DNA of 64,000 nucleotides, taken from positions 1-64,000 of the forward strand of contig JWTM01000179.1 in assembly GCA_001749745.1 (NCBI GenBank), read 5' to 3'. The DNA is from Candidatus Marispirochaeta associata (lineage in GTDB: Bacteria; Spirochaetota; Spirochaetia; JC444; Marispirochaetaceae). Under the pieces are notes generated by a model. The model saw only the letters and a list, made by a program, of their open reading frames with translations. It made no database searches and had not been told where the DNA came from. Shown here in pieces: positions 25,231 through 34,773 of this stretch. A program made the translations under genes and the position numbers. The number at the start of each line of letters is the position of its first letter. Position 1 is the first letter of the stretch.

Positions 25231-26066
25231 TCTGGCTCGTCGGTACCGCGTCTCCAGTAGGGCGGGAAATCATCCGTTTAGCGGACCACTACCGCATTCC
25301 TATCTGCAGCGGTCCGGAATCGCTATTGAACATCGAAGGCTTACGGGCTTACGGGTTCAAGAAACGTCCCGACTGGATCATCAACTGTATCGATTCGGAT
25401 GATAATTCCCATGCAGAAACCAAGGAAGAGCTGGCCTATGCGGTCAATGCCCATGGCGCGCGCAACCTTGCTGTAGTTGCCTCCGAGCTCGATGTGCCCC
25501 TGATCCACCTCTCGACCGATCGCGTCTTCTCCGGGGTGTGGGATGAACGCGTGGATGAGGATACCCCGGCGAATCCGCTCTCTATCTTCGGCTCCAGTAA
25601 ACTGGCCGGAGAGAAGGCCGTGCAGTCTGTAACCGATAAGTGCTACATCCTCCGCGTTGCCGATCTCTATGGTGAGTGCGGAGCGGGGCCGGTCGATTCC
25701 CTGCTGCGACGGGTGCTGACTCTATCGACGCTCGATCTTCCCGCCGATCAGTTTGTAAGCCCCTCTTGGGCCAGGGATGCGGCCAACTGGATTTTGACCA
25801 TCATCCAGGGCAATCACCATGCCTACGGTCTCTACCATTGCGCCGCCGCAGGAACAGTCTCGTTCTACGGTCTGGGGGTCCTTATGGCCCAGTTTGCAGA
25901 GATCGCCGGGCTGCTGGCACAGCGTCCCCAATTCCGCGGTTTTGAATCGAAGAACGGTAACGCCCGCAAGGCAGTCCTGGATACGAAAAAGTTTATTAAT
26001 AATTTCGGCGGAGGATTTCCCGCCTGGGAGCACTCCCTGAATCGATACATCCGAACCCTACAATAA
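25227..26066 (+). CDS. RmlD-like sugar-nucleotide-binding protein, catalytic Tyr replaced
   Basis: This 279-residue protein resembles dTDP-4-dehydrorhamnose reductases of the extended SDR family. It has a Rossmann start (WLVGTASPVGREI), HLSTDRVFSG, and NPLSIFGSSKLAGE where reductases have NPLxxYGxSKxxGE. The catalytic Tyr of the YxxxK pair is Phe121, with Lys125 kept, and the glycine motif is altered. It may bind a nucleotide sugar without reducing it, or act differently. No other rml genes are nearby. It is coupled to the preceding lipoprotein gene. Confidence 0.7.
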   Translation: MIWLVGTASPVGREIIRLADHYRIPICSGPESLLNIEGLRAYGFKKRPDWIINCIDSDDNSHAETKEELAYAVNAHGARNLAVVASELDVPLIHLSTDRVFSGVWDERVDEDTPANPLSIFGSSKLAGEKAVQSVTDKCYILRVADLYGECGAGPVDSLLRRVLTLSTLDLPADQFVSPSWARDAANWILTIIQGNHHAYGLYHCAAAGTVSFYGLGVLMAQFAEIAGLLAQRPQFRGFESKNGNARKAVLDTKKFINNFGGGFPAWEHSLNRYIRTLQ

Positions 26067-26080
26067 CCCGGAGGAGAACC

Positions 26081-26266
26081 TTGGCCAAGGAGACGATGGG
26101 GGAGTTCATGGCGCGCCGTGGATTTCTTACCTACGAACAAGTACATGAAATAATAAAGCTCCAGCAGCATAGTCCGAATAAACTCTTCGGTCAGATCGCC
26201 GTGGAGCTCGGATACATCGACGATACCCTGATCTCCGTCTATTTTCGCGAGCGGATCAAGTACTAA
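26081..26266 (+). CDS. small MshEN-like protein
   Basis: This 61-residue protein starts at TTG 26081 after GGAGGAG. Its sequence (GEFMARRGFLTYEQVHEII...LFGQIAVELGYIDDTLISVYF) follows the pattern of the N-terminal domain of type II/IV secretion ATPases (MshEN type), which occurs both alone and fused and in some cases binds cyclic di-GMP. It stands alone here, just ahead of the ABC exporter operon. The function is unknown; resemblance is by pattern only. Confidence 0.6.
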   Translation: MAKETMGEFMARRGFLTYEQVHEIIKLQQHSPNKLFGQIAVELGYIDDTLISVYFRERIKY

Positions 26267-26298
26267 TTTTACTCATTCATGCATTGGAGAACTATTTC

Positions 26299-27006
26299 AT
26301 GCCCGAGATTCTGAGTCTCAAATCCGTTTCTAAGCAGTATGCCCTCGGGGCGACCGTGGTGGATGCCCTGCAGGATATTACCCTCTCCGTCGAGGCCGGC
26401 GACTTCGTCGCCCTCGCCGGTCCCTCGGGATCGGGAAAGTCGACCATGATGAATCTTATCGGCTGCCTCGATACGCCCACCGCCGGCACCATCTATGTGG
26501 CCGATCAGAAGATCTCCTCCCTGAACCAGCACCAGCTAACCCGGGTGCGTCACCGGATCGTGGGCTTTATCTTCCAGTCTTTCAACCTGCTGCCGGTCCT
26601 AAACGTCTACGAGAACGTCGAGCTGCCCCTCCTCTTCGGGAATCCCGGGGCAAAAACGGAACGCCGGGAGTGGATCGAGTATCTGTTGGAAGAGGTCGGC
26701 TTGGCGGACAGGGCTGAACACAAGCCGGCGGAGCTCTCCGGCGGACAGCGCCAGCGGGTGGCCATCGCCCGGGCCCTGGCGACCCGGCCCCAGCTGGTGC
26801 TGGCCGACGAGCCGACGGCCAATCTGGACTCAAATACCGGAGAGATGATTCTCGAGCTGATGAGAAGCATCAATCAGCAGCAGAACACCACCTTCCTCTT
26901 CGCCACCCATGACGAGCGCATTCGGGAGATGGCCGATCATGCAATCTTTTTAAAGGACGGAAGAATCGATGCCGAGCTGCGCGCCGAGGCCGGTGTTATC
27001 CGATGA
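26299..27006 (+). CDS. LolD/MacB-type ABC transporter ATP-binding protein
   Basis: This 235-residue ATPase powers an exporter of the LolCDE/MacB class. Walker A is GPSGSGKS, the Q-loop stretch is FQSFNLLPVLNVYENVELP, the signature is LSGGQRQRVAIARAL and Walker B is LVLADEPT. ATG 26299 is preferred because TTGGAGA lies just upstream; an in-frame TTG at 26284 is the alternative. It overlaps the first permease by 4 bp and is followed by two permeases, a LolA-like protein and a barrel, so a lipoprotein or envelope-material exporter is likely. Confidence 0.9.
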   Translation: MPEILSLKSVSKQYALGATVVDALQDITLSVEAGDFVALAGPSGSGKSTMMNLIGCLDTPTAGTIYVADQKISSLNQHQLTRVRHRIVGFIFQSFNLLPVLNVYENVELPLLFGNPGAKTERREWIEYLLEEVGLADRAEHKPAELSGGQRQRVAIARALATRPQLVLADEPTANLDSNTGEMILELMRSINQQQNTTFLFATHDERIREMADHAIFLKDGRIDAELRAEAGVIR

Positions 27007-28445
27007 TTCTCCGTTTAGCGATTCGGAACCTGCTCCGCCACCGCAGAAGCAGCCTGATTATTATGGCGGTGATCGCCCTGATAACCTGCCTCTTCGCCCT
27101 GGGGAACTCCCTCTTGGCATCGTCCGAGCGGGGTCTTAGGCAGAGTTATGTCTACAGCTACACCGGCGATCTGGTGGTAATGCCTGAGGCCGATTTCTCC
27201 TTGAGTCTCTTCGGGGCCAACACCCCGGCGGTGGGGGAGTACTACTCCCTGCCGACTCTCCCCGCCCGGGAGGAGCTTGAAGCGCGGCTTGGGGATGACG
27301 CACGCATTGCCGACTGGACGGCCCAGCTCTCGGGCCTCGCCCTGGTGGATCTGGCCGGGTTCCGGCGCCCTATGCCGGTCTTCGGGATCGATCCCGAGGA
27401 GTACTTCGCCATGTTTCCCGCCCTCGAGCTGTTGCGCGGGAAGCGTCTGCAGGCGGGCGAGTACGGGGTTATGCTGAGTCGCAGCAAGGTGAGCGAGATA
27501 GAGGCCGAGATCGGGCGGCCGGTGCGCATCGGCGAGCCGGTGCTCTTCTCGAGCTTCGGCAACCAGGGCTTCTCCCTGCGGGAGGTGCCGCTGGTAGGCA
27601 TCCACACCTACGTGCATCCCACCCCGGTGGTGGAAGAGATCGTCTTGATGGATCCGGCCACCTTTCGCGCCTTGAATCGGGTCTTTATTGCTCCTGATGA
27701 TCCCGCCGCCATTGCTTATTCCGACTCAGACCTTATCGACGAAGGCCTCGATTCCCTCTTCGATGCGTCGGCGGACCAGCCCGGCGAGGCCGAGGGGGTG
27801 AGCGTCCTGGAGCTCTTCAATACCGACGGCAATTCCAATGGAGAGAGCCTTTCCCTCACCCCTTCCGCGAGGCCTGAGTTCGAGGGCGGCTGGAACTTCC
27901 TGCTCCTGCGCACCGATGCAGGTATCGACCGTATCCACGAGCTCCTCGCCGACCTGCCGGTCCGGGTCGTGGACTGGCGGCGCGCCGCGGGACCCAGTGC
28001 GCTTCTGGTACTGCTGGTGCAGTTCATCTACAACGGCGGCCTTATGCTGGTTGCGCTGGCCGGCATCATCGCCATGGTCAACATCCTCCTGATCGCCGTC
28101 TTCGAGCGCAAACGGGAGATCGGCACCCTGCGCGCCCTGGGCGCGCCCGTCCGCTATGTGCGTCTGCTCTTTCTGGTCGAACAGGGACTCCTGGCCCTCT
28201 CCGGCGGCGGGGTCGGTCTTCTTATCGCGCGCCTCGCCACGGTTGCGATTAACCAGGCGGGGATCGAGATTGCCAATCAGACCCTCGCCTCCCTCTTGGG
28301 CGGCTATCGGCTTGCCATGGATTTCCCGGCCTCCATCGCCGCGGGGAGCATCATCCTCGCCCTGACCCTCGGTCTGGGCGCGGGACTCTACCCCGTCCAC
28401 CGGGCAAGCCGGATCGAGCCGATCGTCGCCCTGGAGCGGAGATAA
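27003..28445 (+). CDS. FtsX/LolE-type ABC permease 1
   Basis: This 480-residue permease has one N-terminal membrane segment (about 14-37), a large periplasmic domain (about 40-335) and three C-terminal segments. The FtsX-like signature is ERKREIGTLRALGAPVRYV, followed by LFLVEQGLLAL. This is the LolC/LolE/MacB topology. Start and stop overlap the neighbouring genes (ATGA; TAATG), so ATPase and both permeases are made together as one transporter. Confidence 0.88.
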   Translation: MILRLAIRNLLRHRRSSLIIMAVIALITCLFALGNSLLASSERGLRQSYVYSYTGDLVVMPEADFSLSLFGANTPAVGEYYSLPTLPAREELEARLGDDARIADWTAQLSGLALVDLAGFRRPMPVFGIDPEEYFAMFPALELLRGKRLQAGEYGVMLSRSKVSEIEAEIGRPVRIGEPVLFSSFGNQGFSLREVPLVGIHTYVHPTPVVEEIVLMDPATFRALNRVFIAPDDPAAIAYSDSDLIDEGLDSLFDASADQPGEAEGVSVLELFNTDGNSNGESLSLTPSARPEFEGGWNFLLLRTDAGIDRIHELLADLPVRVVDWRRAAGPSALLVLLVQFIYNGGLMLVALAGIIAMVNILLIAVFERKREIGTLRALGAPVRYVRLLFLVEQGLLALSGGGVGLLIARLATVAINQAGIEIANQTLASLLGGYRLAMDFPASIAAGSIILALTLGLGAGLYPVHRASRIEPIVALERR

Positions 28446-29740
28446 TGATGCGTCATATGAATCGACTGCGCATCGCCGCCCGCTATCTGAAAGGCCACCT
28501 GCGGCGCTTCTTCTTTCTGATTATCGCCATGAGCTTCTGCTTCGCGGTTGTGACGAGCATGACCGCCGTCTCCGCCGGGATGCGGGAGCAGGTCTACACC
28601 GCCGCGGAGCAGCACTACGCCGGGCATCTCTTCGTGTTGGGGTTTCAGAAGCGGGCGATGCACCTCGGCCGCATGCCGGAGGGGGATCAGGTCCGGGAGG
28701 TCGTCAATCAAATCCTACCGGACTATACGCGGATCGTCGCGCGGACCAACTATTTTACCCAAGGGATCCTCTACTTCAACGGCAGCGCCGTCCGGCAGAA
28801 GTATGTCTACGGCGTCGACTGGGAGGCTGAAGAGGAACTTTTTAGAAGGCAGGCGTACAGCGCCGGCGGATCGGCCGACCTGACCGGGACTAACGGCGTC
28901 TACCTCTCACGGCATACGGCGGAGGAGCTTAACATTGCCGTGGGAGATGCGGTCCTCCTCGAGGTCGATACCTGGACGGGGCAGAAGAATCTGGTCGAGC
29001 TGACGGTCGCCGCTATTATCGACGACGATTCCATCTTCGGGAGTTTCCGCTGCTACCTCGATCGCACCCTGCTCAATACCAGCCTGGGGCTGGAAGCGGA
29101 CGCCGCCTCCTTCTACGGGATCTATCTCGATTCCCCGCGCAGAGCGCCGGAGGCGGCCCAGGAGCTTCGGGCGGCGCTCAGCATGCGGCTGCCGACCGCC
29201 GCCCTGATCGAGGAGAAGAGCGCCTTTACCCGCGAGCTGAACCGGAGCTGGGAGGGAACCCGCTACTTCGTGATCCCCTTAGAGGTCTATGTATCCCAGG
29301 TCACCTCCCTGCTGCAGGCGATGGACCTGGTCTCCTACTTCCTCTATCTGGTCATGGCCCTTATAACCCTGGCCAGCGTCTTCGTGACCTATCGGCTGAT
29401 CCTGCAGGAACGGGAGCGGGAGCTGGCTACCATGCAGGCCATCGGCATTCCCCGGGCCGATATCAGCGCCGTCCTGGTGCTCGAATCGTTGGGCGTCCTG
29501 GGGCTCTCCCTTGGAGCGGGCTTTCTCCTCTCCCTCCTCATGATCGCCATAAGCGGACTCTTCTCTTACGACTGGATCCCGGGCTTCGAGATCTTTCTGC
29601 GCAATGGCCGCCTATCGGCCCGCTTTACCCTGGTACAGCTCGTCGGCAACAGCCTTCTATTGGCTGCCATCGTGATCCCGGCGGTGCTGATCCCGAGCCG
29701 GGCGCAGCTTGCCCGCAAACCGGTCGAATCCCTCGCATAA
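28445..29740 (+). CDS. FtsX/LolE-type ABC permease 2
   Basis: This 431-residue second permease has the same topology as the first: a membrane segment near residues 18-42, a periplasmic domain, then three segments around RERELATMQAIGIPRADIS. The two differ in sequence and probably form a heterodimer like LolC-LolE. The start overlaps the previous stop by one base. The LolA-like gene follows after 26 bases. Confidence 0.88.
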   Translation: MMRHMNRLRIAARYLKGHLRRFFFLIIAMSFCFAVVTSMTAVSAGMREQVYTAAEQHYAGHLFVLGFQKRAMHLGRMPEGDQVREVVNQILPDYTRIVARTNYFTQGILYFNGSAVRQKYVYGVDWEAEEELFRRQAYSAGGSADLTGTNGVYLSRHTAEELNIAVGDAVLLEVDTWTGQKNLVELTVAAIIDDDSIFGSFRCYLDRTLLNTSLGLEADAASFYGIYLDSPRRAPEAAQELRAALSMRLPTAALIEEKSAFTRELNRSWEGTRYFVIPLEVYVSQVTSLLQAMDLVSYFLYLVMALITLASVFVTYRLILQERERELATMQAIGIPRADISAVLVLESLGVLGLSLGAGFLLSLLMIAISGLFSYDWIPGFEIFLRNGRLSARFTLVQLVGNSLLLAAIVIPAVLIPSRAQLARKPVESLA

Positions 29741-29766
29741 TACACAACCAGAACAAGGAACTTTTA

Positions 29767-30531
29767 ATGGCTAGAACCCTCACTCTTGTACTTGCCAGCC
29801 TGCTTCTCAGCCTCGGCGCCTACGCCGTCGAATACGCCGACCTGTTGCGCCGGGCCGATAGTTTAGTCAGCTTTCTGGAAAACGACTTCTCCGCCGAGTA
29901 CACCTTTGTCCAGGATATCCCCGGCGAGGGGCGCTCGGTAACCAAGGCGGCGGTCTTCCGGCGGGACGGAGAAGCCAAGTATGTGATTATCGTCCTCGAG
30001 CCATCGGTCAACCGGGGCCAGGGCTACTTGAAGGTGGACGAGACCCTCTGGTTCTACGATCCCTACAGCCGGCGCTACAACACCAGCTCCGCCAAGGACC
30101 GCTTTCAGAACTCGAACGCCCGCAACTCCGATTTTACCCAGTCGACCCTGGCCCAGGATTACCGGGTAGTAAGCGGGAGCGAGGAGCGCCTGGGGCGCTT
30201 CGACTGCTGGCTTTTGGAGCTGCGGGCGACGACCGACGAGGTCGCCTACCCCAAGATGAAGCTCTGGATCTCGAAGGACGGCCTGGTTCGGAAGTACGAG
30301 GACTACAGCCTCTCCGGCAGGCTGCTGCGTACCACCGCAGTCCCCGCCTATACCCGGGTCGGCGAGCGCTACGTGCCCCAGAAGCTCCTGATCGTCGACG
30401 CCCTCAGGGGGGCGGAGATCGACGGCCGCTTCCGGTACGAACAGACCCAGATCAGCATCGCCAAGCCCTCTCTGAAAACCCTCCCCGATTCGGTCTTCTC
30501 CAAGTCCTTTCTTGAATCGGTTAGTCGCTAA
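29767..30531 (+). CDS. LolA-like outer-membrane lipoprotein-sorting protein
   Basis: This 254-residue protein has a cleavable signal peptide (LTLVLASLLLSLGAYAVEY). Its body is of the LolA-like kind annotated as outer membrane lipoprotein-sorting protein (VIIVLEPSVNRGQGYLKVDETLWFYDPYSRRY, MKLWISKDGLVRKYEDYS). It would carry hydrophobic cargo across the periplasm from the Lol-type transporter encoded just upstream. The operon order ATPase, permease, permease, LolA-like, barrel supports this. Cargo is not known. Confidence 0.85.
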   Translation: MARTLTLVLASLLLSLGAYAVEYADLLRRADSLVSFLENDFSAEYTFVQDIPGEGRSVTKAAVFRRDGEAKYVIIVLEPSVNRGQGYLKVDETLWFYDPYSRRYNTSSAKDRFQNSNARNSDFTQSTLAQDYRVVSGSEERLGRFDCWLLELRATTDEVAYPKMKLWISKDGLVRKYEDYSLSGRLLRTTAVPAYTRVGERYVPQKLLIVDALRGAEIDGRFRYEQTQISIAKPSLKTLPDSVFSKSFLESVSR

Positions 30532-30540
30532 GGAGCTTTC

Positions 30541-31761
30541 GTGCGTCGTATATTCATCAGCCTGCTGGTTCTGCTGTTCATTTGTGCGCCCCTCGTCGCC
30601 GAGGAGGAGCTCGACATCGACGCCCTCTTCGAAGAACCGGCTCCTGCCGACGAGGGTGACGAAGCCGACGCTCCCACGGACGCGGAGATCGATCTGCTGA
30701 CCGAACTCGTGCAGAGCGAGCGCCTGAGTATCCGCGGGGACTTTACCTTCTACGGCGGCTACAGCCCCGGTTTCGAAGAGCTCCCTAATGAGGATTCTGG
30801 CTCATTCGCCGATACCGCCCTGATGGAGATGCAGTCGGCCCTCTCCCTCGATTTTCAGATCTCACCCCAGATGCGGGTCTATCAGAAATACAGCATGAGC
30901 TTCCCTGATTTGGAGCCGGAGGTGAGCGAGTTCTTTGCCGATTACACCGTCGCCGACCGGTATCGCTTCCGCCTGGGGCGGCACAATGTGACCTGGGGCA
31001 TCTCCCGGAACTTCCCCTTTATCAATCTCCCGGCCCGGATTCCCGACTACATCTCGGGCGATGATGCCGATTCCTATGCGCTGAAGGCTACCCTGCCGGT
31101 CGGCATCGGCGGAGTCGAGCTTCTGGCCTATACCAGGAACGGCTACTTCGATGATCCCGACGCGCCGGCGGTGGACGAGATCGGTTACGGGGGCAGGCTT
31201 GACTTGGCTTTTCCGGGCCTCGATATCGACCTGATGAGCTTCTACCACCGGGAGCTCCGCTTTCGGAACGCTTTAAGCCTTTCGACGACCTTGGCAGAAC
31301 GCTATGAGCTCTATACTGAAGGCTTGGTGAGCCTGGATGATCAGACCCCGTACTACTCCTGGAACGTCGGAGCGCTCATCCCCCTATTGAACGACCGCCT
31401 GGAGCTGAACGCAGAGTATTTCCATAACGGCGAAGAGGGTGAGCAGGAGCTCAAAGGGGCCCAGTATCCCCTTTTTCCCGGGGAGAATCTGGCCCTGAAT
31501 CTCTCCTTTACGCCCGCAACTCCGGCCCATACCCGATTCCTATTAAAGGGCTTATACAACGCCGACGAGCAGGCGGGGGTCGTCATTCCCGGCATCCAGT
31601 ACGACGGTTTGCCCCATCTGCAGCTGAATCTGCTCATGCCCTGCGTCCTCGGAAACGAGACCGACGGCTACCGGACTGAGAACCCGGATACCCTGGACCG
31701 TCCCTTCAGCCTGGTGCTGATGGCCCGCTTGAAAGGGTCCCTGCAGAAAGATATCCCCTAA
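30541..31761 (+). CDS. predicted outer-membrane beta-barrel protein
   Basis: This 406-residue protein starts at GTG 30541 after AAGGAG. It has a signal peptide (FISLLVLLFICAPLVAEE), an acidic linker rich in Asp/Glu/Ala and then alternating amphipathic strands typical of outer-membrane barrels (YRFRLGRHNVTWGIS, LNLSFTPATPAHTRFLLKGLY). No exact family is recognised. As the last gene of the Lol-like operon it may be the outer-membrane partner of the exporter. Its stop overlaps that of the convergent GH43 gene by 4 bp. Confidence 0.65.
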   Translation: MRRIFISLLVLLFICAPLVAEEELDIDALFEEPAPADEGDEADAPTDAEIDLLTELVQSERLSIRGDFTFYGGYSPGFEELPNEDSGSFADTALMEMQSALSLDFQISPQMRVYQKYSMSFPDLEPEVSEFFADYTVADRYRFRLGRHNVTWGISRNFPFINLPARIPDYISGDDADSYALKATLPVGIGGVELLAYTRNGYFDDPDAPAVDEIGYGGRLDLAFPGLDIDLMSFYHRELRFRNALSLSTTLAERYELYTEGLVSLDDQTPYYSWNVGALIPLLNDRLELNAEYFHNGEEGEQELKGAQYPLFPGENLALNLSFTPATPAHTRFLLKGLYNADEQAGVVIPGIQYDGLPHLQLNLLMPCVLGNETDGYRTENPDTLDRPFSLVLMARLKGSLQKDIP

Positions 31762-32840
31762 TCGATAGCGTGGGGGTGCCTGAAGAGCACATGATCCCCC
31801 TGGGGTTCCCCGAAGAGGGGATTCCCGGATCCGTCCCAGATAAAAGGCTGCACCCGGATCTCCCGTTTCCCGAGGGAGCTTTTATACTGATTGGCATGAA
31901 AGACAATCCAGTCCGGCCGGCCGCCGCTGATACTGAGAAACGAGGCGTGTCCCGGGGAGTAGACCCCGTTGGCCGAGCGGAAAACCGGAAGCTGATCCTT
32001 ATTCCAGTTGGCGGCGATTAACGGATCCGCCCCGGCCGAGCGGAGCTTGAGGCGCCCTAAGGCATAGTTGTTGGTCCAGAAGCCGTTGGCCGAATAGATG
32101 ATATTGATCGAGTTCTCTCGATTCAGCATCTGCGGCCCTTCGTTGATCCCGATGCTGGTCCACTCCCACAGGTAGCTTGGCGCCGAGATCCGCACCCGCT
32201 CACCGGTTACCGTCCAGGGATTCAGCATACGGGCGATGTAGATATCCTGCCTGCCGTCCTCCGTCCCCTCCCACCCGGACCAGATAAAGTAGTGTTCATC
32301 ATCACTTCGCTGCCAGACTGTCCCGTCGATGGCCCAGCGCTGGTACTGATCGGCTATGGCGCCCTTGAAGCTGTAGTTGCTAAACGGGTCCTCGTTCGCC
32401 GATTCCAACACATACATACGGTGATTCCGGTTATCCCCGTCGTCGGCGGCGAAGTAGACGTACCACCTCGCGCCGATCTTATGCAGCTCCGGGGCCCAGG
32501 TGTTCCGGGAGTAGGCCGTCCCCGAGGGCGCGAGCCAGATGCGGAGCGCATCGGCATACTGCATGCGGGTAAAATCGTCGGCGGCCTGCAGATAGATGGC
32601 GTTGCTACCGTTAGAGTAGATATAGTAGTAACGGCCCTCCTCCTCGACCATCCAGGGGTCCGCGCCGTTGGCGATTATCGGGTTGGCAAAGTATTCACCG
32701 GATTCATCCCCGGTGTAGATAAACTCATTGAGAAACTCTTCATCAAGATCCGTCGGTTCCGGACAGCTGGTCAGGATCAGGATGTAGCTCAGCAGACACG
32801 CCGATGCCCCCCGTCTCCAAGCAGCGCGAAGGCTGGTCAC
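31758..32840 (-). CDS. GH43-like glycoside hydrolase lipoprotein
   Basis: This 360-residue protein has a signal peptide with lipobox LTSC near residue 25. The body is a five-bladed-propeller glycosidase of family 43 type: ADPWMVEE carries the first catalytic Asp, WAIDGTVW the pKa-tuning Asp, and INEGPQML the catalytic Glu. Such enzymes cleave arabinan or xylan-like chains; the exact substrate cannot be told. It would sit at the cell surface or in the periplasm. Other barrel and glycan genes lie nearby. The start is not well fixed. Confidence 0.8.
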   Translation of the reverse strand: MTSLRAAWRRGASACLLSYILILTSCPEPTDLDEEFLNEFIYTGDESGEYFANPIIANGADPWMVEEEGRYYYIYSNGSNAIYLQAADDFTRMQYADALRIWLAPSGTAYSRNTWAPELHKIGARWYVYFAADDGDNRNHRMYVLESANEDPFSNYSFKGAIADQYQRWAIDGTVWQRSDDEHYFIWSGWEGTEDGRQDIYIARMLNPWTVTGERVRISAPSYLWEWTSIGINEGPQMLNRENSINIIYSANGFWTNNYALGRLKLRSAGADPLIAANWNKDQLPVFRSANGVYSPGHASFLSISGGRPDWIVFHANQYKSSLGKREIRVQPFIWDGSGNPLFGEPQGDHVLFRHPHAID

Positions 32841-32904
32841 CTGATTATAATAACCATAACTATTCCTGAATAAGTAGTGAAAAGTGAAAAATCATCAGCT
32901 GGGC

Positions 32905-33498
32905 TCAGAATAGATAACCTAGTTCGATACCGATCGTGTCGATGAAGGTCAGGGTCAGGTCGCTGTAAGGGATCACCTCGAAGGCGTAGCGGAATCCAAA
33001 CATCAAACCTGACAGGGTCTGTACTCCTATTCCAGCGGTCAGATCGAGGTAGACGGTGCTGTAGGGCGGATAGCTGCTTACCTGGCCCGAGCTCCCCTCC
33101 TGAAGAGCGTCGTCGGTAAGCAGAATCAACTCCGGACCCGTCATCCAATAGAAGCTTCTTCCACGTGCGTTGAGACGCCGTTTTATGAAAGCGCCGAGCT
33201 CGAGGGCCTGCCGATACTCACGGATCCACTCATCCCCATTGCCGTACTCCAGGGTACGAAGCGACCAGGCTATTTCCGGGTGCAATAGGAAACGCCGGCG
33301 CAAGGGAATATCCAGAAACGCTCCCGCTCGGATGCCGGGTGAAAGCCGATTCTGCATTCCGGAACTCTCACTGAAGCTATGCCAGTCCGGACCTCGGAAG
33401 GAGGATTCCAGAAGCATGAGAGTGATGCCGGCTCCCGAGTCGGCGACAACAGGCAGTGAGAAGAGCACGAAAATAAAGAGAAGGCGGACTTTGTGCAT
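32905..33498 (-). CDS. small predicted outer-membrane beta-barrel protein
   Basis: This 197-residue protein has a signal peptide (VRLLFIFVLFSLPVVADS) from ATG 33498; the longer open frame has no reason to be used. The mature part shows alternating strands (LMFGFRYAFEVIPYSDLTLTF) and ends IGIELGYLF, as in small barrels with outer-membrane-protein-like C-termini. No family is recognised. It is divergent from the glycosyltransferase at 33563 and 64 bases separate the two starts. Confidence 0.6.
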   Translation of the reverse strand: MHKVRLLFIFVLFSLPVVADSGAGITLMLLESSFRGPDWHSFSESSGMQNRLSPGIRAGAFLDIPLRRRFLLHPEIAWSLRTLEYGNGDEWIREYRQALELGAFIKRRLNARGRSFYWMTGPELILLTDDALQEGSSGQVSSYPPYSTVYLDLTAGIGVQTLSGLMFGFRYAFEVIPYSDLTLTFIDTIGIELGYLF

Positions 33499-33562
33499 AT
33501 GCAACGCTATAAGTCTGCCGAATTGAAACCGGGAAGTCAAATACCCCAAGGAAAGGAACAGT

Positions 33563-34759
33563 ATGTCATTAAAAATCGTCCATCTGGCAACCGATGCTAT
33601 CGCCGGAATGCCCTACCGCTTGGTTGAAATCCTCAAACGTAACACAGACTTTGAGGTCTCTCTTATTGAGACAAGACATCGCAGTTCATTCCCCCAGGAT
33701 CTGGTCCTCGGCGATGACCTTGACCGGGCGCGACAACTGATCGAATCCGCGGATATCATCCATCTCCATAATAATGTTGATCTTGATTCCAGCGCCTTCA
33801 CTCCGGTACATCTGCGGCGACTCTATGATCAGGGTAAAGCTTTTGTCCGTCAGTTTCACAGTATACCGGAGACGATCGCCAGAAAGATGGGCTGCTCGGT
33901 TGAATCTTTGCTGCGTGATCCGCTACCTTCGCTGGTGATCAACCATTGCCCTGAGCGATACTATCCTCGAGCTCGGGTAGTTCCGAATCTGATCCCGCTG
34001 AATGATCCCCTCTATCGCCCGTTCAGCGGTCCGTTGCATAACGACATTCTCTACTCCCCCTCGAAGAAACAGAGCGCCTGGAGCCATCGGTGGAATACGA
34101 AGGGGATGCCCGAGACAGCTCAACTCTTAATGAATATCGAGAAACATACGCAGTGTAAAACGCGCATTGTTACCGATGCTCCGTTGGCAAAGGTTCTCTA
34201 CATGAAGCAGCGCAGTTATATGATTCTAGAAGAGATGGTAACCGGCAGCTATCACCTTTCCGGTCTCGAGGGGGTCAGCATGGGAAAACCCACCTTGGCT
34301 TACCTCGATTCCCGGACAAGATTCGTTATGCAATACCTCAGTACTGCAGAATCTATCCCCTTTATCAACACCATGCTGGAGCACTCGGAAGAGGTCATCA
34401 CCTACTTATTGGAGCATCAGGACGAAGGGATGGCTATCGGTAAGGAGGCTCGATCCTGGATGGAACGTTATTGGAGCGAAGAAGCGCTCCTGCACCATTA
34501 CATCGATACCTATACGATGTTACTGGAGGATCCAACGCGAGTTAAGCGACAGCCTGATTTAGAACTTGTTGGTTCAATCAATCGGTTCAACTCGATTCTG
34601 GTGAACGATTTGATCTATACATCCCGTAAGAAGCAGCGTCATTTTAGTAGTCCTTATGCATTGATTCGTGAGAGCCGTACGCGCTTCAGGAAGCTGTGGA
34701 GAGGAGTGCGGCGAAGCCTAAAAAATAAGTTTCTGGTCAAGCAGAGAGCGACCCATTAA
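33563..34759 (+). CDS. GT-B-fold glycosyltransferase-like protein
   Basis: This 398-residue protein has a GT-B-like layout: N-terminal strand and loop (KIVHLATDAIAGMPYRLVEIL), DIIHLHNNVD, a central region with VVPNLIPL and a C-terminal donor half (HLSGLEGVSMGKPTLAYLD, RSWMERYWSEEALLHHY). It lacks the usual E-x7-E, so its activity is less certain than for the cassette enzymes. AAGGAAAGGA precedes the start. The next gene, Wzi-like, overlaps or starts 15 bases later, so a role in surface polysaccharide is likely. Confidence 0.7.
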   Translation: MSLKIVHLATDAIAGMPYRLVEILKRNTDFEVSLIETRHRSSFPQDLVLGDDLDRARQLIESADIIHLHNNVDLDSSAFTPVHLRRLYDQGKAFVRQFHSIPETIARKMGCSVESLLRDPLPSLVINHCPERYYPRARVVPNLIPLNDPLYRPFSGPLHNDILYSPSKKQSAWSHRWNTKGMPETAQLLMNIEKHTQCKTRIVTDAPLAKVLYMKQRSYMILEEMVTGSYHLSGLEGVSMGKPTLAYLDSRTRFVMQYLSTAESIPFINTMLEHSEEVITYLLEHQDEGMAIGKEARSWMERYWSEEALLHHYIDTYTMLLEDPTRVKRQPDLELVGSINRFNSILVNDLIYTSRKKQRHFSSPYALIRESRTRFRKLWRGVRRSLKNKFLVKQRATH

Positions 34760-34773
34760 TGGAGAACACTACC

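Noticed and set aside
32292..32873. 193-codon plus-strand ORF
   Set aside because: Antisense of the GH43-like gene, which has a signal peptide and catalytic motifs.
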